NCBI GenBank assembly: GCA_023666835.1
Contig: JAMPBJ010000001.1
Coordinates: 464,115-528,114, forward strand
Reading direction: 5' to 3'
Length of the DNA stretch: 64,000 nt
DNA from: Bacteroides sp.
Lineage (GTDB): Bacteria; Bacteroidota; Bacteroidia; Bacteroidales; Muribaculaceae
In this document: in pieces, positions 1-7,986 of the stretch
Layout: every line of letters begins with the position of its first letter
Numbering within the stretch: the stretch's first letter is position 1
Notes under the pieces: generated by a model
What the model saw: only the letters and a program-made list of their open reading frames with translations
Database searches by the model: none
What the model was told of the DNA's origin: nothing
Translations under genes and position numbers: made by a program

Positions 1-54
1 AAAATTTTTTCATTATTTATTATTTGTGTAGTTTTATTGAAAATCCATGTTGCT

Positions 55-753
55 TTATCCAAACTTGCTGATTTTACGAAGCGTTGCCTGATCGGTGATT
101 TTAATCTGACGTCCGTCGACAATGATGATGTGCTCGGCCACAAATGCTGTCAGTGTGCGTATGGCATTGGATGTGGTCATGTTTGACAGGCTGGCCAGAT
201 CTTCGCGCGACATGTAGACGCGAAGCGTCATGCCGTCGTCCTCAAAACCGTAGTGGTCAATCAGCACCATCAGTGCTTCGGCAAGACGACCGCGGATATG
301 TTTTTGGGTCAGATTGACGGTGCGGGTGTCGGCGCTGCCAAGATTGCGCGACAGTTCGTGGATGAAGAACCACGCTACGTCGCGGTTGCGGTCAATCAGC
401 TCTTTCACCACCTGTATCGGAAACGCTCCGATGACCGACGGCTCCATCGATGCCGCAGTATGCACATATGGTTCGCCGGCAAAGTATGCACGGTAGCCGA
501 AATATTGCACGGGGCTGATCAGTCGAAGTATCTGCTGGCGGCCGCCCACTCCATCTTTGTAGAGCTTGGCTTTCCCCTTGAACAGACACCAAAGCGATTC
601 AGGCTGCTCATGCTCGGCATAGATGATCTGGTTTTTTTTGAAGTGGTGAAGCGTGAAATTATCAGTGATCATGCGCTTTTCGTCGCCGCTCAAAATGGTC
701 CAAATCTCCGACATGTCTTCGCTCAGCACTTTCTCTAACGCTGTCTTTATCAT
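55..753 (-). CDS. Crp/Fnr-family transcriptional regulator
   Basis: A 232-residue cytoplasmic regulator. The N-terminal two thirds look like a cyclic-nucleotide-binding-type beta barrel, and the C-terminal part carries a winged helix-turn-helix with the recognition-helix stretch EDLASLSNMTTSNAIRTL. No Fe-S cysteine cluster is visible, so the effector is unknown. The open frame runs up to 828, but a good promoter (787-818) lies inside that extension, so I chose the ATG at 753; an ATG at 714 is a weaker alternative. It is divergent from the esterase gene and transcribed alone. Confidence 0.85.
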   Translation of the reverse strand: MIKTALEKVLSEDMSEIWTILSGDEKRMITDNFTLHHFKKNQIIYAEHEQPESLWCLFKGKAKLYKDGVGGRQQILRLISPVQYFGYRAYFAGEPYVHTAASMEPSVIGAFPIQVVKELIDRNRDVAWFFIHELSRNLGSADTRTVNLTQKHIRGRLAEALMVLIDHYGFEDDGMTLRVYMSREDLASLSNMTTSNAIRTLTAFVAEHIIIVDGRQIKITDQATLRKISKFG

Positions 754-786
754 TGCAAGATGTTCGAATAATTTTAGTCGTAATTG

Positions 787-818
787 CAAATTTAAGCATA
801 ATTGCCGAAACAGCCAAA
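787..818 (-). promoter_or_regulatory. Promoter of the Crp/Fnr gene
   Basis: On the minus strand it reads TTTG, 20 nt, TAAATTTG, an exact match to the Bacteroidota -33/-7 consensus. The predicted RNA start is near 780-783, about 30 nt before the chosen ATG at 753. Confidence 0.7.
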
Positions 819-967
819 CTTTTGTCACCTCGCCACAAAAATGAAGCAGGGAATGACGGGTTTTGGGTTAAATTTATTGGATGTTGGATTGTGAGGGGCG
901 GGGAGGGCGGTGGAAAACTTTGGGGGGTGATGGGGTGTTTTAATTTTAGTTTAAATTATATGGATTT

Positions 968-2002
968 ATGAATAAGCTATTTATGAGTGGCGTTGCTGCG
1001 GTTTGCGTGGTTGTGGGATGTTCGAGACCTACGATCAAATCGGGTGTGGTAAACCCCGAAACTTCGTCTACGTGCTTGCCGGCTTTGTCGTACATGATGC
1101 TTGGTGGAGGCGAGCCACACATCTATCAACCGGCAATGGGTGGCGAACATCGACCTGCGCCGACCTGCGAACTTGCCGATCTGATAAAAGAGGTGGTGCC
1201 AAAATTTCACCAATATGAATTCTACGACTCTGTTGCCGGCGATACAATTCCTTTCAATCTTCTGGTGCCGGAAAACGTGGACGATGGGCAAGAGTATCCG
1301 CTCGTACTGTTTATTGCCGATGCAAGCACTCCCGGCAAAGATGTGCTTCTGCCTCTGACTCAAGGTTATGGAGGGTTGGTGTGGGGCACTGATGAATTTC
1401 AGAAGGAGCATCCGTGTTTTGTGGTTGTTCCACAATATCCATATATCACGGTCGATGACCAGTGGCAGACCACACCTCAGGTGGATGGAACGGTGAGATT
1501 GGTGGAATGGCTCGCCAAACAATATCCCGTGGACTCAAACCGTCTTTACACCACCGGCCAGTCAATGGGAGGCATGATGTCGCTTTACTTCAATGTGAAA
1601 TATCCGGGATTCTTCGCAGCCTCACTATTTGTTGCTTGTCAGTGGGATATATCAAAAATGACACACTTCGATCGACTAAGTTTTGCCTATATAGCAGCCG
1701 GAGGTGATCCCGGTGGATCGGGTGGTGAACGTCAGCTTCAACAGCTTTTGACCTACCAGGAGGCGCCGTTCGGCCATGCGGAATGGAGTGCCCGCCTGCC
1801 GGAAACCGTGCAGGAGAGTCTGGCCGCCGTTCTTATTGCCGAAGGCTATCAGCGAAACTTCATCCTGTTTGAGGGCAATACGGTGTTGAGTCCGCAACAG
1901 GCTGCGGAGCCCATTGTCCCGGGCGAAGTTCACATGGCTTCGTTTGACTACGCCTATCGCCTTGCACCGGTTCGTGAGTGGCTGTTCAGGCAAAGCAAAT
2001 AG
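968..2002 (+). CDS. Secreted esterase/prolyl-oligopeptidase-like lipoprotein (alpha/beta hydrolase)
   Basis: A 344-residue alpha/beta hydrolase. A signal peptide ends in a lipobox (VVGC, Cys18), so it is probably anchored in the envelope. The nucleophile elbow is GQSMGG (G-x-S-x-G) and a candidate catalytic His lies near the C-terminus in GEVHMASFDYAYR. The layout resembles LpqC/PHB-depolymerase-type esterases and putative peptidases that act on acylated polysaccharides, but the substrate cannot be read from sequence. Its stop is 4 bp from the stop of the convergent TolC-like gene, with no visible terminator between them. Confidence 0.75.
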   Translation: MNKLFMSGVAAVCVVVGCSRPTIKSGVVNPETSSTCLPALSYMMLGGGEPHIYQPAMGGEHRPAPTCELADLIKEVVPKFHQYEFYDSVAGDTIPFNLLVPENVDDGQEYPLVLFIADASTPGKDVLLPLTQGYGGLVWGTDEFQKEHPCFVVVPQYPYITVDDQWQTTPQVDGTVRLVEWLAKQYPVDSNRLYTTGQSMGGMMSLYFNVKYPGFFAASLFVACQWDISKMTHFDRLSFAYIAAGGDPGGSGGERQLQQLLTYQEAPFGHAEWSARLPETVQESLAAVLIAEGYQRNFILFEGNTVLSPQQAAEPIVPGEVHMASFDYAYRLAPVREWLFRQSK

Positions 2003-2006
2003 GCTC

Positions 2007-3305
2007 TTATGCCGGCCGATTGTAGAACATTAGTATTCGGCCGCGCAGCATCGCCTCGTATTTGGCTTGTGTCAGTTCGGCCAATGCCTTGATGTAGGTC
2101 GATTTGGCTTGTTCAAATTCCGTGGCCGTGGCTCGACCGAAATTGTACTTTTCCTGCATGGCCTCGAGAGCTTGACGGGCTGCTTCGGAGGCTACTGTTG
2201 CCGCATCGACCTTGGCGTTTGCCGACAAAGCCTGCTGATATGCCTGCTGGATGGATTGAAAAAGATTGGAGCGAGTGTCCTCATACTGTAATTCGGAGTT
2301 GAGCAACTCGATTCGGGCCCGACGCTCTGCATTGCGTGTCGAGAAAGCGTCGAAAATTGGTATCGAAAGTGTGAAGCCAAGCGATTTGTTGAAATTATCG
2401 CGCATCTGGCGGTGAAACGGCTGATTCTCAATACCGGAAATGTTGTAGTAGCTGCTTCCAAGTCCGGCATTGAGCGACAGCCGGGGGATATAGCCGGTGC
2501 GCTGAAGGGCAATGTTGCGGCGCGCAGCATCGATGTCGAGGCTTGCAGCCCGAAGCGCGTGATTGTTGACCAACGCCGAACGATAGACATCGTCGACGCT
2601 TGGCAGCAAAGACTCCGTATCAGAAAGCGGTGCAATCTCAAACGACTCAAAATCTTCGAGTCGAAGCAAATGTGCCAGGTCGAGAAGTGCCAGCCGATGG
2701 TCGCTTTCGGTGGTGACAGCAGTCAGCTGAACTTGTGCGAGCTGCGACCTCACCTGTGTCAGATCAAGTTCGGGCACTTTTCCGGCCTCTACGAGGATGG
2801 ATGTGCTTTCAAGTTCGATCTCGGTGATGCGTACCTGTTCAAGCGCTATTTCGTGTAGCTCAGCCGTGTAGAGCACCTGCAGGTAGAGCGATATGACCTG
2901 TAACTCCACGTCGTCGCGCACAGCCTCGGTCTTTTCAAGCATGGCTTTCAGAGAAGCCTTGGCATAGTCGAGTTGACGCTTTGCCGAAAGACCTTGAAAC
3001 AATGGCAACTGCAGACTAACGTTCCATCCAAACTGCGACGTGTTGCGGTCGGCATATGTGTTGTCTGAAGTCAATCCTCGTCCAAAGTCAAATATCTGAG
3101 ATGCACCGGCATCGAGGTTTGGCAAAAAACGGTCCTTGGCTTCAGTCACGGATAGCTCCGCGCTTTGGGTCTGAAGCTGTTGTGAGGCCACCGATATATT
3201 ATGGGCCAAAGCGTAATTGATGCAGCTGTCAAGTGTCCACGACTGACGCGCGCCGGCTGATAAAATGCTGAGACACAAAAGTGCCGATATGATGGTTCGC
3301 TTCAT
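2007..3305 (-). CDS. TolC-family outer-membrane efflux channel
   Basis: A 432-residue outer-membrane factor with a signal peptide (residues 1-19, cleavage near AGA-RQS) and the repeated long amphipathic helices of the TolC family. It is the last gene of a five-gene leftward operon (ATPase, permease, permease, adaptor, channel), 7 bp after the adaptor gene. It should form the outer-membrane duct of a MacAB-like tripartite pump. The exported substrate is unknown. Confidence 0.9.
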   Translation of the reverse strand: MKRTIISALLCLSILSAGARQSWTLDSCINYALAHNISVASQQLQTQSAELSVTEAKDRFLPNLDAGASQIFDFGRGLTSDNTYADRNTSQFGWNVSLQLPLFQGLSAKRQLDYAKASLKAMLEKTEAVRDDVELQVISLYLQVLYTAELHEIALEQVRITEIELESTSILVEAGKVPELDLTQVRSQLAQVQLTAVTTESDHRLALLDLAHLLRLEDFESFEIAPLSDTESLLPSVDDVYRSALVNNHALRAASLDIDAARRNIALQRTGYIPRLSLNAGLGSSYYNISGIENQPFHRQMRDNFNKSLGFTLSIPIFDAFSTRNAERRARIELLNSELQYEDTRSNLFQSIQQAYQQALSANAKVDAATVASEAARQALEAMQEKYNFGRATATEFEQAKSTYIKALAELTQAKYEAMLRGRILMFYNRPA

Positions 3306-3312
3306 CTCCTGA

Positions 3313-4410
3313 TTATTTTTCGTTGAGTTTCTGACCGCGAAGGAGAGCCGATTTTGTAATGCCGCTCTTCACCTCTATGTTGATGCCGTCGCTGATGCCG
3401 GTGGTGATTGCCGTGCGTTTGAACTTCTGCGTAGGCACACTGTCCTGAAGAACATAGACGAATGTCGAATCGCCTGAAAATTCAACCACGCTTTCAGCTA
3501 CTTTAAGCACATTCTCGCTCTGGTTCAACGCCACAGTGGCGTTGGCGCTGTAGCCGGCGCGCAGAGAAGTGCCATTGGTCGGAACGGCTGCCTTTATTTC
3601 AAACGTATTGGCTCCGCCCGACGATTCACCCTTGGGCGAGATATACTCTATTGTGGCTTCGGCAGAGTAGTCGGGCAATGCGCCGATCGAGATAGTCATG
3701 GGCATGCCGATCGACAGACTTCCCACCTCTGTCTCATCGGCGGTGCCTTTGAATATCAGGTTGTTCATGTCGGCAATGGTGGCAATTGTCGTTCCATCGT
3801 TGAACGTGTTGGCCTGAATCACCGAAGTTCCCACCTTGACCGGCACGTCGAGCACCAATCCGTCGATCGTGGCGCGCACCTGAGTGTTGGCCTCCGAAGC
3901 ATTGTAGCGCGATATTCCCTGGCTGACGATTGTCACCGCATCTTGCGCAGCTGCCAGTTCGGAAGTGCAACGGTCGAGGGTGGCCTTTGATGTCTCGTAC
4001 TCCTCGCGTGCAATCACTTTCCTATCGAACAACATCTGATTGCGCTCATGCTTCAGTCTGGCATCTTCAAGCGCTATGCGGGCCAGATCGACACGGCTCT
4101 GAGCATCGCTCAGTTGCGAAGCGTCGGGTATTACTTTTATCACGGCTATCACATCGCCGGCCTTCACCATGTCGCCCGGCTGCACATTGATCTGAGTGAC
4201 GATGCCTGATATCTGGGGCTTGATTTCAATCTCGTCGCGCGGCTCGATCTGACCTGTCAACACGGTGGTGCGCTCAATTTCGCCAACCGTTGGACTGACA
4301 ATTTCATACTTTTCGGCTTTTGGCTTCGAGTTGAGATAGAGAAACACAAACGTGGCCACGAAGATAGCCAGCACTATGAGCCATAACAGAATTTTAAAAA
4401 ACTTTTTCAT
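3313..4410 (-). CDS. Periplasmic adaptor (HlyD/MacA-type membrane fusion protein)
   Basis: A 365-residue adaptor with one N-terminal membrane anchor (about residues 5-26), a biotinyl-lipoyl-like segment (IKPQISGIVTQINVQPGD, with GDMVKAGD following), a helical hairpin (about 100-165) and beta-barrel domains. It links the MacB-type permeases to the TolC-like channel. The gap to the upstream permease gene is 14 bp, which supports cotranscription. Confidence 0.9.
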   Translation of the reverse strand: MKKFFKILLWLIVLAIFVATFVFLYLNSKPKAEKYEIVSPTVGEIERTTVLTGQIEPRDEIEIKPQISGIVTQINVQPGDMVKAGDVIAVIKVIPDASQLSDAQSRVDLARIALEDARLKHERNQMLFDRKVIAREEYETSKATLDRCTSELAAAQDAVTIVSQGISRYNASEANTQVRATIDGLVLDVPVKVGTSVIQANTFNDGTTIATIADMNNLIFKGTADETEVGSLSIGMPMTISIGALPDYSAEATIEYISPKGESSGGANTFEIKAAVPTNGTSLRAGYSANATVALNQSENVLKVAESVVEFSGDSTFVYVLQDSVPTQKFKRTAITTGISDGINIEVKSGITKSALLRGQKLNEK

Positions 4411-4424
4411 ATCTTGTATTGTCG

Positions 4425-5672
4425 TTATTTTGAATTTAGAGCCTCTATGGGTTTGATTTTCATAGCTTTCACTGCGGGTATGAGACCGGCCAGAGTCCCG
4501 AGGATGATAAATGTCAGAAGCACGCCAACAGCCGTTGAAAAGCTCACCAGGAAATGTGCCGAGCCCAGGGCCGGGTCATAGGTCATGCTGTCAACGCCAT
4601 AGAGGCACAGCGCAGCAAAGCATATTCCCAGCAGTCCGGCCACGGTAGTGAGAACCATGCTTTCCGAAAGCACTTGCACGATGATGTCGCGCGGCTTGGC
4701 ACCAATGGCTCTTCGGATACCGATCTCCTGGGTGCGCTCGCGCACAATGATCCACATGATGTTGCCCACGCCGATCACTCCGGCCAGCAATGTGCCGATG
4801 CCGACAAAGAATGCCAGAATGCTGACGCCCGCAAACAGATTGTCGACCATGTTGAAATTCTCCGAAATGTCCATAAATTGGATGGCCGGCGTGTCGTCGG
4901 GATCGAGATAATGGTTTGTGGTCAGAATCCTACGTATATATGGCTCAATCTCCTTGGGCGAATGTCCTTGGCGGGCTGTGTAGATTAACGCACCGATGTC
5001 GTTCGACTTGTTGAACGTGCGGTTCATGGTGCTGATCGGTATCAGTGCCGAATCTTCGAGACGTCCGCCCAACGACACTTCCGACGTTTGGCTGACCACA
5101 CCAACCACTTTGAAATACACATTTTTGATCGACACAAATTTGCCCGTGGGGTCTTCATCGCCGAAAAGTGCAGTGGCAACATTTTTGCCGAGCACTACCA
5201 CCTTGGCGCTTTGGGCCACATCGCTTTCGTTGATCAAACGGCCGCAGTGAAGAATCGGGAGCGATATTTTGAAATAATCGCTTTCCATGCCCTGCAGCTG
5301 GGCAGCCGATTGCTTCGTGCCTGCTTTCACCACACCCGACGTCATTGACATTGCTGTGGAAAGGTCGATGATCGGACACGACCGTTTGATGAAATCAATA
5401 TCATTTTGATTCATGGCCCACTGGCGTCCCTTGTTGTAGCCGAGATAGGCCTTAGTAGTGCGCTCGGCGAAGCATACGCCCATGTTTGTGGCAAATCCGT
5501 CGAAGTTGCGCATCAGCATACCCTTCAATCCGCCGGCGCCTCCAAGCAGAAGAGTGAGCATGGCTGTGCCCCAGAATATTCCGAAAGCGGTCAGAAACGT
5601 TCGAGTCTTGTTGCGACCCAGCGTTGCGCCGATTTCTTTCCAGTTGTCTATGTCGAATATGGATGATTTCAT
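4425..5672 (-). CDS. MacB-type ABC transporter permease 1
   Basis: A 415-residue inner-membrane permease: one TM helix near residues 25-45, a large periplasmic MacB core domain (about 50-260), then three C-terminal TM helices of the FtsX domain. The cytoplasmic loop ERTQEIGIRRAIGAKPRDI is the family signature coupling to the ATPase. It is paired with a second, divergent permease copy at 5682-6902, so the transporter is probably a heterodimer. No nucleotide-binding domain is fused; the separate ATPase is at 6904-7563. Confidence 0.92.
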   Translation of the reverse strand: MKSSIFDIDNWKEIGATLGRNKTRTFLTAFGIFWGTAMLTLLLGGAGGLKGMLMRNFDGFATNMGVCFAERTTKAYLGYNKGRQWAMNQNDIDFIKRSCPIIDLSTAMSMTSGVVKAGTKQSAAQLQGMESDYFKISLPILHCGRLINESDVAQSAKVVVLGKNVATALFGDEDPTGKFVSIKNVYFKVVGVVSQTSEVSLGGRLEDSALIPISTMNRTFNKSNDIGALIYTARQGHSPKEIEPYIRRILTTNHYLDPDDTPAIQFMDISENFNMVDNLFAGVSILAFFVGIGTLLAGVIGVGNIMWIIVRERTQEIGIRRAIGAKPRDIIVQVLSESMVLTTVAGLLGICFAALCLYGVDSMTYDPALGSAHFLVSFSTAVGVLLTFIILGTLAGLIPAVKAMKIKPIEALNSK

Positions 5673-5681
5673 TGTAATTTG

Positions 5682-6902
5682 TTATTCATAGCGCAAGGCT
5701 TCTACCGGTTTCACTTTAGTGGCTTTCACGGCCGGAAAAAGTCCGGCCAGTGCTCCCGCAACGATCAATACTATTGTCACCTGCAGCGCGGTGCTGAGAT
5801 TGATTGTGGGATCCTTGAGAAAATCAGTACCCTCGGTCAGCTTCGATATGATGGCTGTGACAAGAGTGCCGAATACTATTCCAATATATCCAAACAGGGT
5901 GGTGATCGAAACGCTTTCGGCCACGACCTGCAGCCATATAGAGCGCGGCTTAGCGCCCAACGCACGACGAATACCTATTTCATGTGTGCGCTCGCGCACC
6001 GATACAAACATGATGTTGCTGACACCCACAATGCCTGAAATCAATGTCAGAATGCCAATTATCCATACGGTCAGCTGCAGTATGTTCATGGCCTCGAGGC
6101 TCTGGAAATAATTGGTCAGACGGTTCCATGTGTATACTCCGCCATCGTCGGTAGGATCAAAGTTGTGAGCAGACGCAAGAGCCTCTCTTACACCATGTTC
6201 GGCAGTCTCACCTTGCTCGACGTTTCCGACATTTTTGAGCTGAACCATCATCTCCGACACTTTATCACCGTCGGAATTGAGAGCCATCGCCGTGGTGAAC
6301 GGCACGTAAGTGCCGGTTTCCCAGTCATGACTATATACTCCGACCACGAGCCACGACAGACCCATGGCAGTCACACGGCTACCAACGGCTTTAGCCTCGT
6401 CACCAAACAGCTGGCGGGCGTTCTTTTCCTCAAGTACAACCACTTTACGCTGCTCGTTCATGTCGCGCCGGTTGATAAATCGGCCGTATTTCATATTAAG
6501 CTTGGCTCTGACTTCCTCGCCGGGGAAATGGCCGTAGAGCGAGCCGGAGATATAATCCAAATCGGTATGGATGTTTGACGAATCAAGCACCACTGTCGAC
6601 CTGACTTCTGCCACATATTCAGAGTTTCTCGACTTCACCATACTGCGGTCGGAGTTCTCAAGTTCGATCTGTCGTCCGATCTGATAGCCTTCGTATGGTT
6701 TGGTGGTGACGCCGGGCCATACGTTGATCACACTCGACGACTCCAGCGATGCAAAACTCGTGAAATTGTTGAGCACGCCGCGGCTCATGCCAAGCAGCAC
6801 AATGAGCATGAAAATGCCCCAGGCCACTGCAAAGCCGGTCAGTGCTGTGCGCAGCTTGTTGGTTCTGAGAGTTTGTAGTATTTCGTTTATCAGATCAAAC
6901 AT
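5682..6902 (-). CDS. MacB-type ABC transporter permease 2
   Basis: A 406-residue paralogue of the neighbouring permease with the same plan: N-terminal TM helix, periplasmic MacB core domain, three C-terminal TM helices and the coupling loop ERTHEIGIRRALGAKPRSI. It starts 1 bp after the ATPase gene stops and is followed after 9 bp by permease 1. Such permease pairs with one ATPase and an adaptor are common in Bacteroidota and export peptides, antibiotics or other amphiphiles; the substrate here is unknown. Confidence 0.92.
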   Translation of the reverse strand: MFDLINEILQTLRTNKLRTALTGFAVAWGIFMLIVLLGMSRGVLNNFTSFASLESSSVINVWPGVTTKPYEGYQIGRQIELENSDRSMVKSRNSEYVAEVRSTVVLDSSNIHTDLDYISGSLYGHFPGEEVRAKLNMKYGRFINRRDMNEQRKVVVLEEKNARQLFGDEAKAVGSRVTAMGLSWLVVGVYSHDWETGTYVPFTTAMALNSDGDKVSEMMVQLKNVGNVEQGETAEHGVREALASAHNFDPTDDGGVYTWNRLTNYFQSLEAMNILQLTVWIIGILTLISGIVGVSNIMFVSVRERTHEIGIRRALGAKPRSIWLQVVAESVSITTLFGYIGIVFGTLVTAIISKLTEGTDFLKDPTINLSTALQVTIVLIVAGALAGLFPAVKATKVKPVEALRYE

Positions 6903-6903
6903 G

Positions 6904-7563
6904 TCACTGCACTATCAGTCCGTCGGATATTCGAATTATTCGGTTTGTCTGTTCTCCCACGCCCGGGTCGTGGGTCACAATCACTATCGTCATACCCTCG
7001 TCATTCAATTGTCTGAACACTTGCATCACCTCTTTTGAAGTGTGCGAGTCGAGGGCACCGGTAGGCTCGTCAGCCAAAATGATCGAGGGACGGGTGATCA
7101 TGGCTCGGGCTATTGCCACTCGTTGTCGCTGACCGCCCGACATCTCCGAAGGCAGATGGTGGGCTCTGTCGGCAAGTCCCATCTTTTCAAGCTGCTCCAT
7201 GGCCATTGCGTTGCGTTTGCGTCGCGACACGCCTTGGTAGAAAAGCGGCAAAGCCACATTCTCTATCGCGTTCTTGTAGTTGATCAGGTTGAACGACTGA
7301 AACACAAATCCGATCATGCGGTTGCGCAGCTCGGCAGCGCGATTTTCGCTCAGATTCTTGATCAATGTGCCGTCGAGACGATACTCTCCGCTATCATAGT
7401 TGTCGAGAATGCCTATTATATTAAGGAGTGTCGACTTTCCGGAGCCGGAAGCGCCCATGATCGACACCAGCTCTCCCTTGTCGATGTTGAGATTGATGCC
7501 TTTCAGAACGTGCAGAGGAACAGCGCCCGGATAAGTCTTATGCAAGTCAGTTAGTTGTATCAT
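6904..7563 (-). CDS. ABC transporter ATP-binding protein (MacB/LolD-type)
   Basis: A 219-residue nucleotide-binding subunit with Walker A GASGSGKS, signature MSGGQRQRVAIARAM and Walker B ILADEPTGALD. It is the first gene of the efflux operon. No exact Bacteroidota promoter is seen upstream, but a palindrome (7599-7616) lies about 40 bp before the start codon and may be an operator. Confidence 0.95.
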   Translation of the reverse strand: MIQLTDLHKTYPGAVPLHVLKGINLNIDKGELVSIMGASGSGKSTLLNIIGILDNYDSGEYRLDGTLIKNLSENRAAELRNRMIGFVFQSFNLINYKNAIENVALPLFYQGVSRRKRNAMAMEQLEKMGLADRAHHLPSEMSGGQRQRVAIARAMITRPSIILADEPTGALDSHTSKEVMQVFRQLNDEGMTIVIVTHDPGVGEQTNRIIRISDGLIVQ

Positions 7564-7598
7564 GTGATAAATAATCGGTCATCTATATGACGCAATAA

Positions 7599-7616
7599 AT
7601 GTAAGAAAAGTTACAT
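7599..7616. promoter_or_regulatory. Operator-like palindrome upstream of the efflux operon
   Basis: ATGTAA, 6 nt, TTACAT, a perfect inverted repeat 36 bp upstream of the ATPase start codon and about 30 bp upstream of the -33 box of the divergent RNA gene. Spacing and symmetry suit a dimeric repressor. No regulator gene lies next to it, so this is inference. Confidence 0.35.
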
Positions 7617-7646
7617 CACAACTGCATTTTTTTCTAATAAAAATAT

Positions 7647-7678
7647 TTGCAAAATCGAACTCTACGTCCTATCTTTGC
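7647..7678 (+). promoter_or_regulatory. Promoter of the structured RNA gene
   Basis: TTTG (7647-7650), 20 nt, TATCTTTG (7671-7678): an exact consensus match. No protein-coding frame follows before the terminator at 7921, so it should drive a non-coding transcript starting near 7682-7686. Confidence 0.75.
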
Positions 7679-7685
7679 GTTATAC

Positions 7686-7967
7686 AATCAAAGCCCCGAG
7701 AGGGCAAACATAGAACATTGACTCAACGTACCCCACATCAAAGTTGATTGGGAAACTCATCAAATTTATGTGAAATACCGAGACAAGCTTAGTCGGCTGA
7801 TGGCGGGCCCCATCCAAGCTTCGGTTTGGAGGCATTATTGCCCAGGCGGATTACAAAGGTCGACGAGCGCTCAAATCCTGTCTATCGGAGTTTCATCGCA
7901 TCCTTTGGTGTGGACCTCATAAAAAGAGGCTATGTCGAATAACTGATTTCGGTATAGTCTCTTTTTT
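7686..7967 (+). ncRNA. Structured non-coding RNA, about 280 nt, identity unresolved (6S-like candidate)
   Basis: The stretch has a consensus promoter, no plausible reading frame and a strong terminator. Long-range complementarity folds it as a rod. 7733-7743 pairs with 7903-7913 (11 bp including one G-U), 7752-7758 pairs with 7888-7894 (7 bp), and 7778-7785 pairs with 7879-7888 with a 2-nt bulge. A local stem of 6 bp capped by a UUCG tetraloop lies at 7813-7828, and a small 5' hairpin GCCC-CGAGA-GGGC at 7693-7705. A rod with an unpaired stretch (7759-7777) recalls 6S RNA, and a Bacteroidales 6S-like RNA is known, but I cannot confirm it. Conserved motifs of RNase P RNA, tmRNA and SRP RNA are not visible. 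Confidence 0.6.
7921..7967. terminator. Bidirectional terminator between the RNA gene and the DUF4369 gene
   Basis: AAAAAGAGGCTAT (7921-7933) pairs with 7954-7966, with an inner CGAA/TTCG stem. A T-run follows on the plus strand and an A-run precedes, so it can stop both the RNA transcript and the convergent gene at 7987-9075. Confidence 0.8.
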
Positions 7968-7986
7968 GTTCAGTATAGGGGAGGAA

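Noticed and set aside
754..828. N-terminal extension of the Crp/Fnr frame
   Set aside because: It would require translation from upstream of an exact promoter (787-818), and the extra residues do not match the family.
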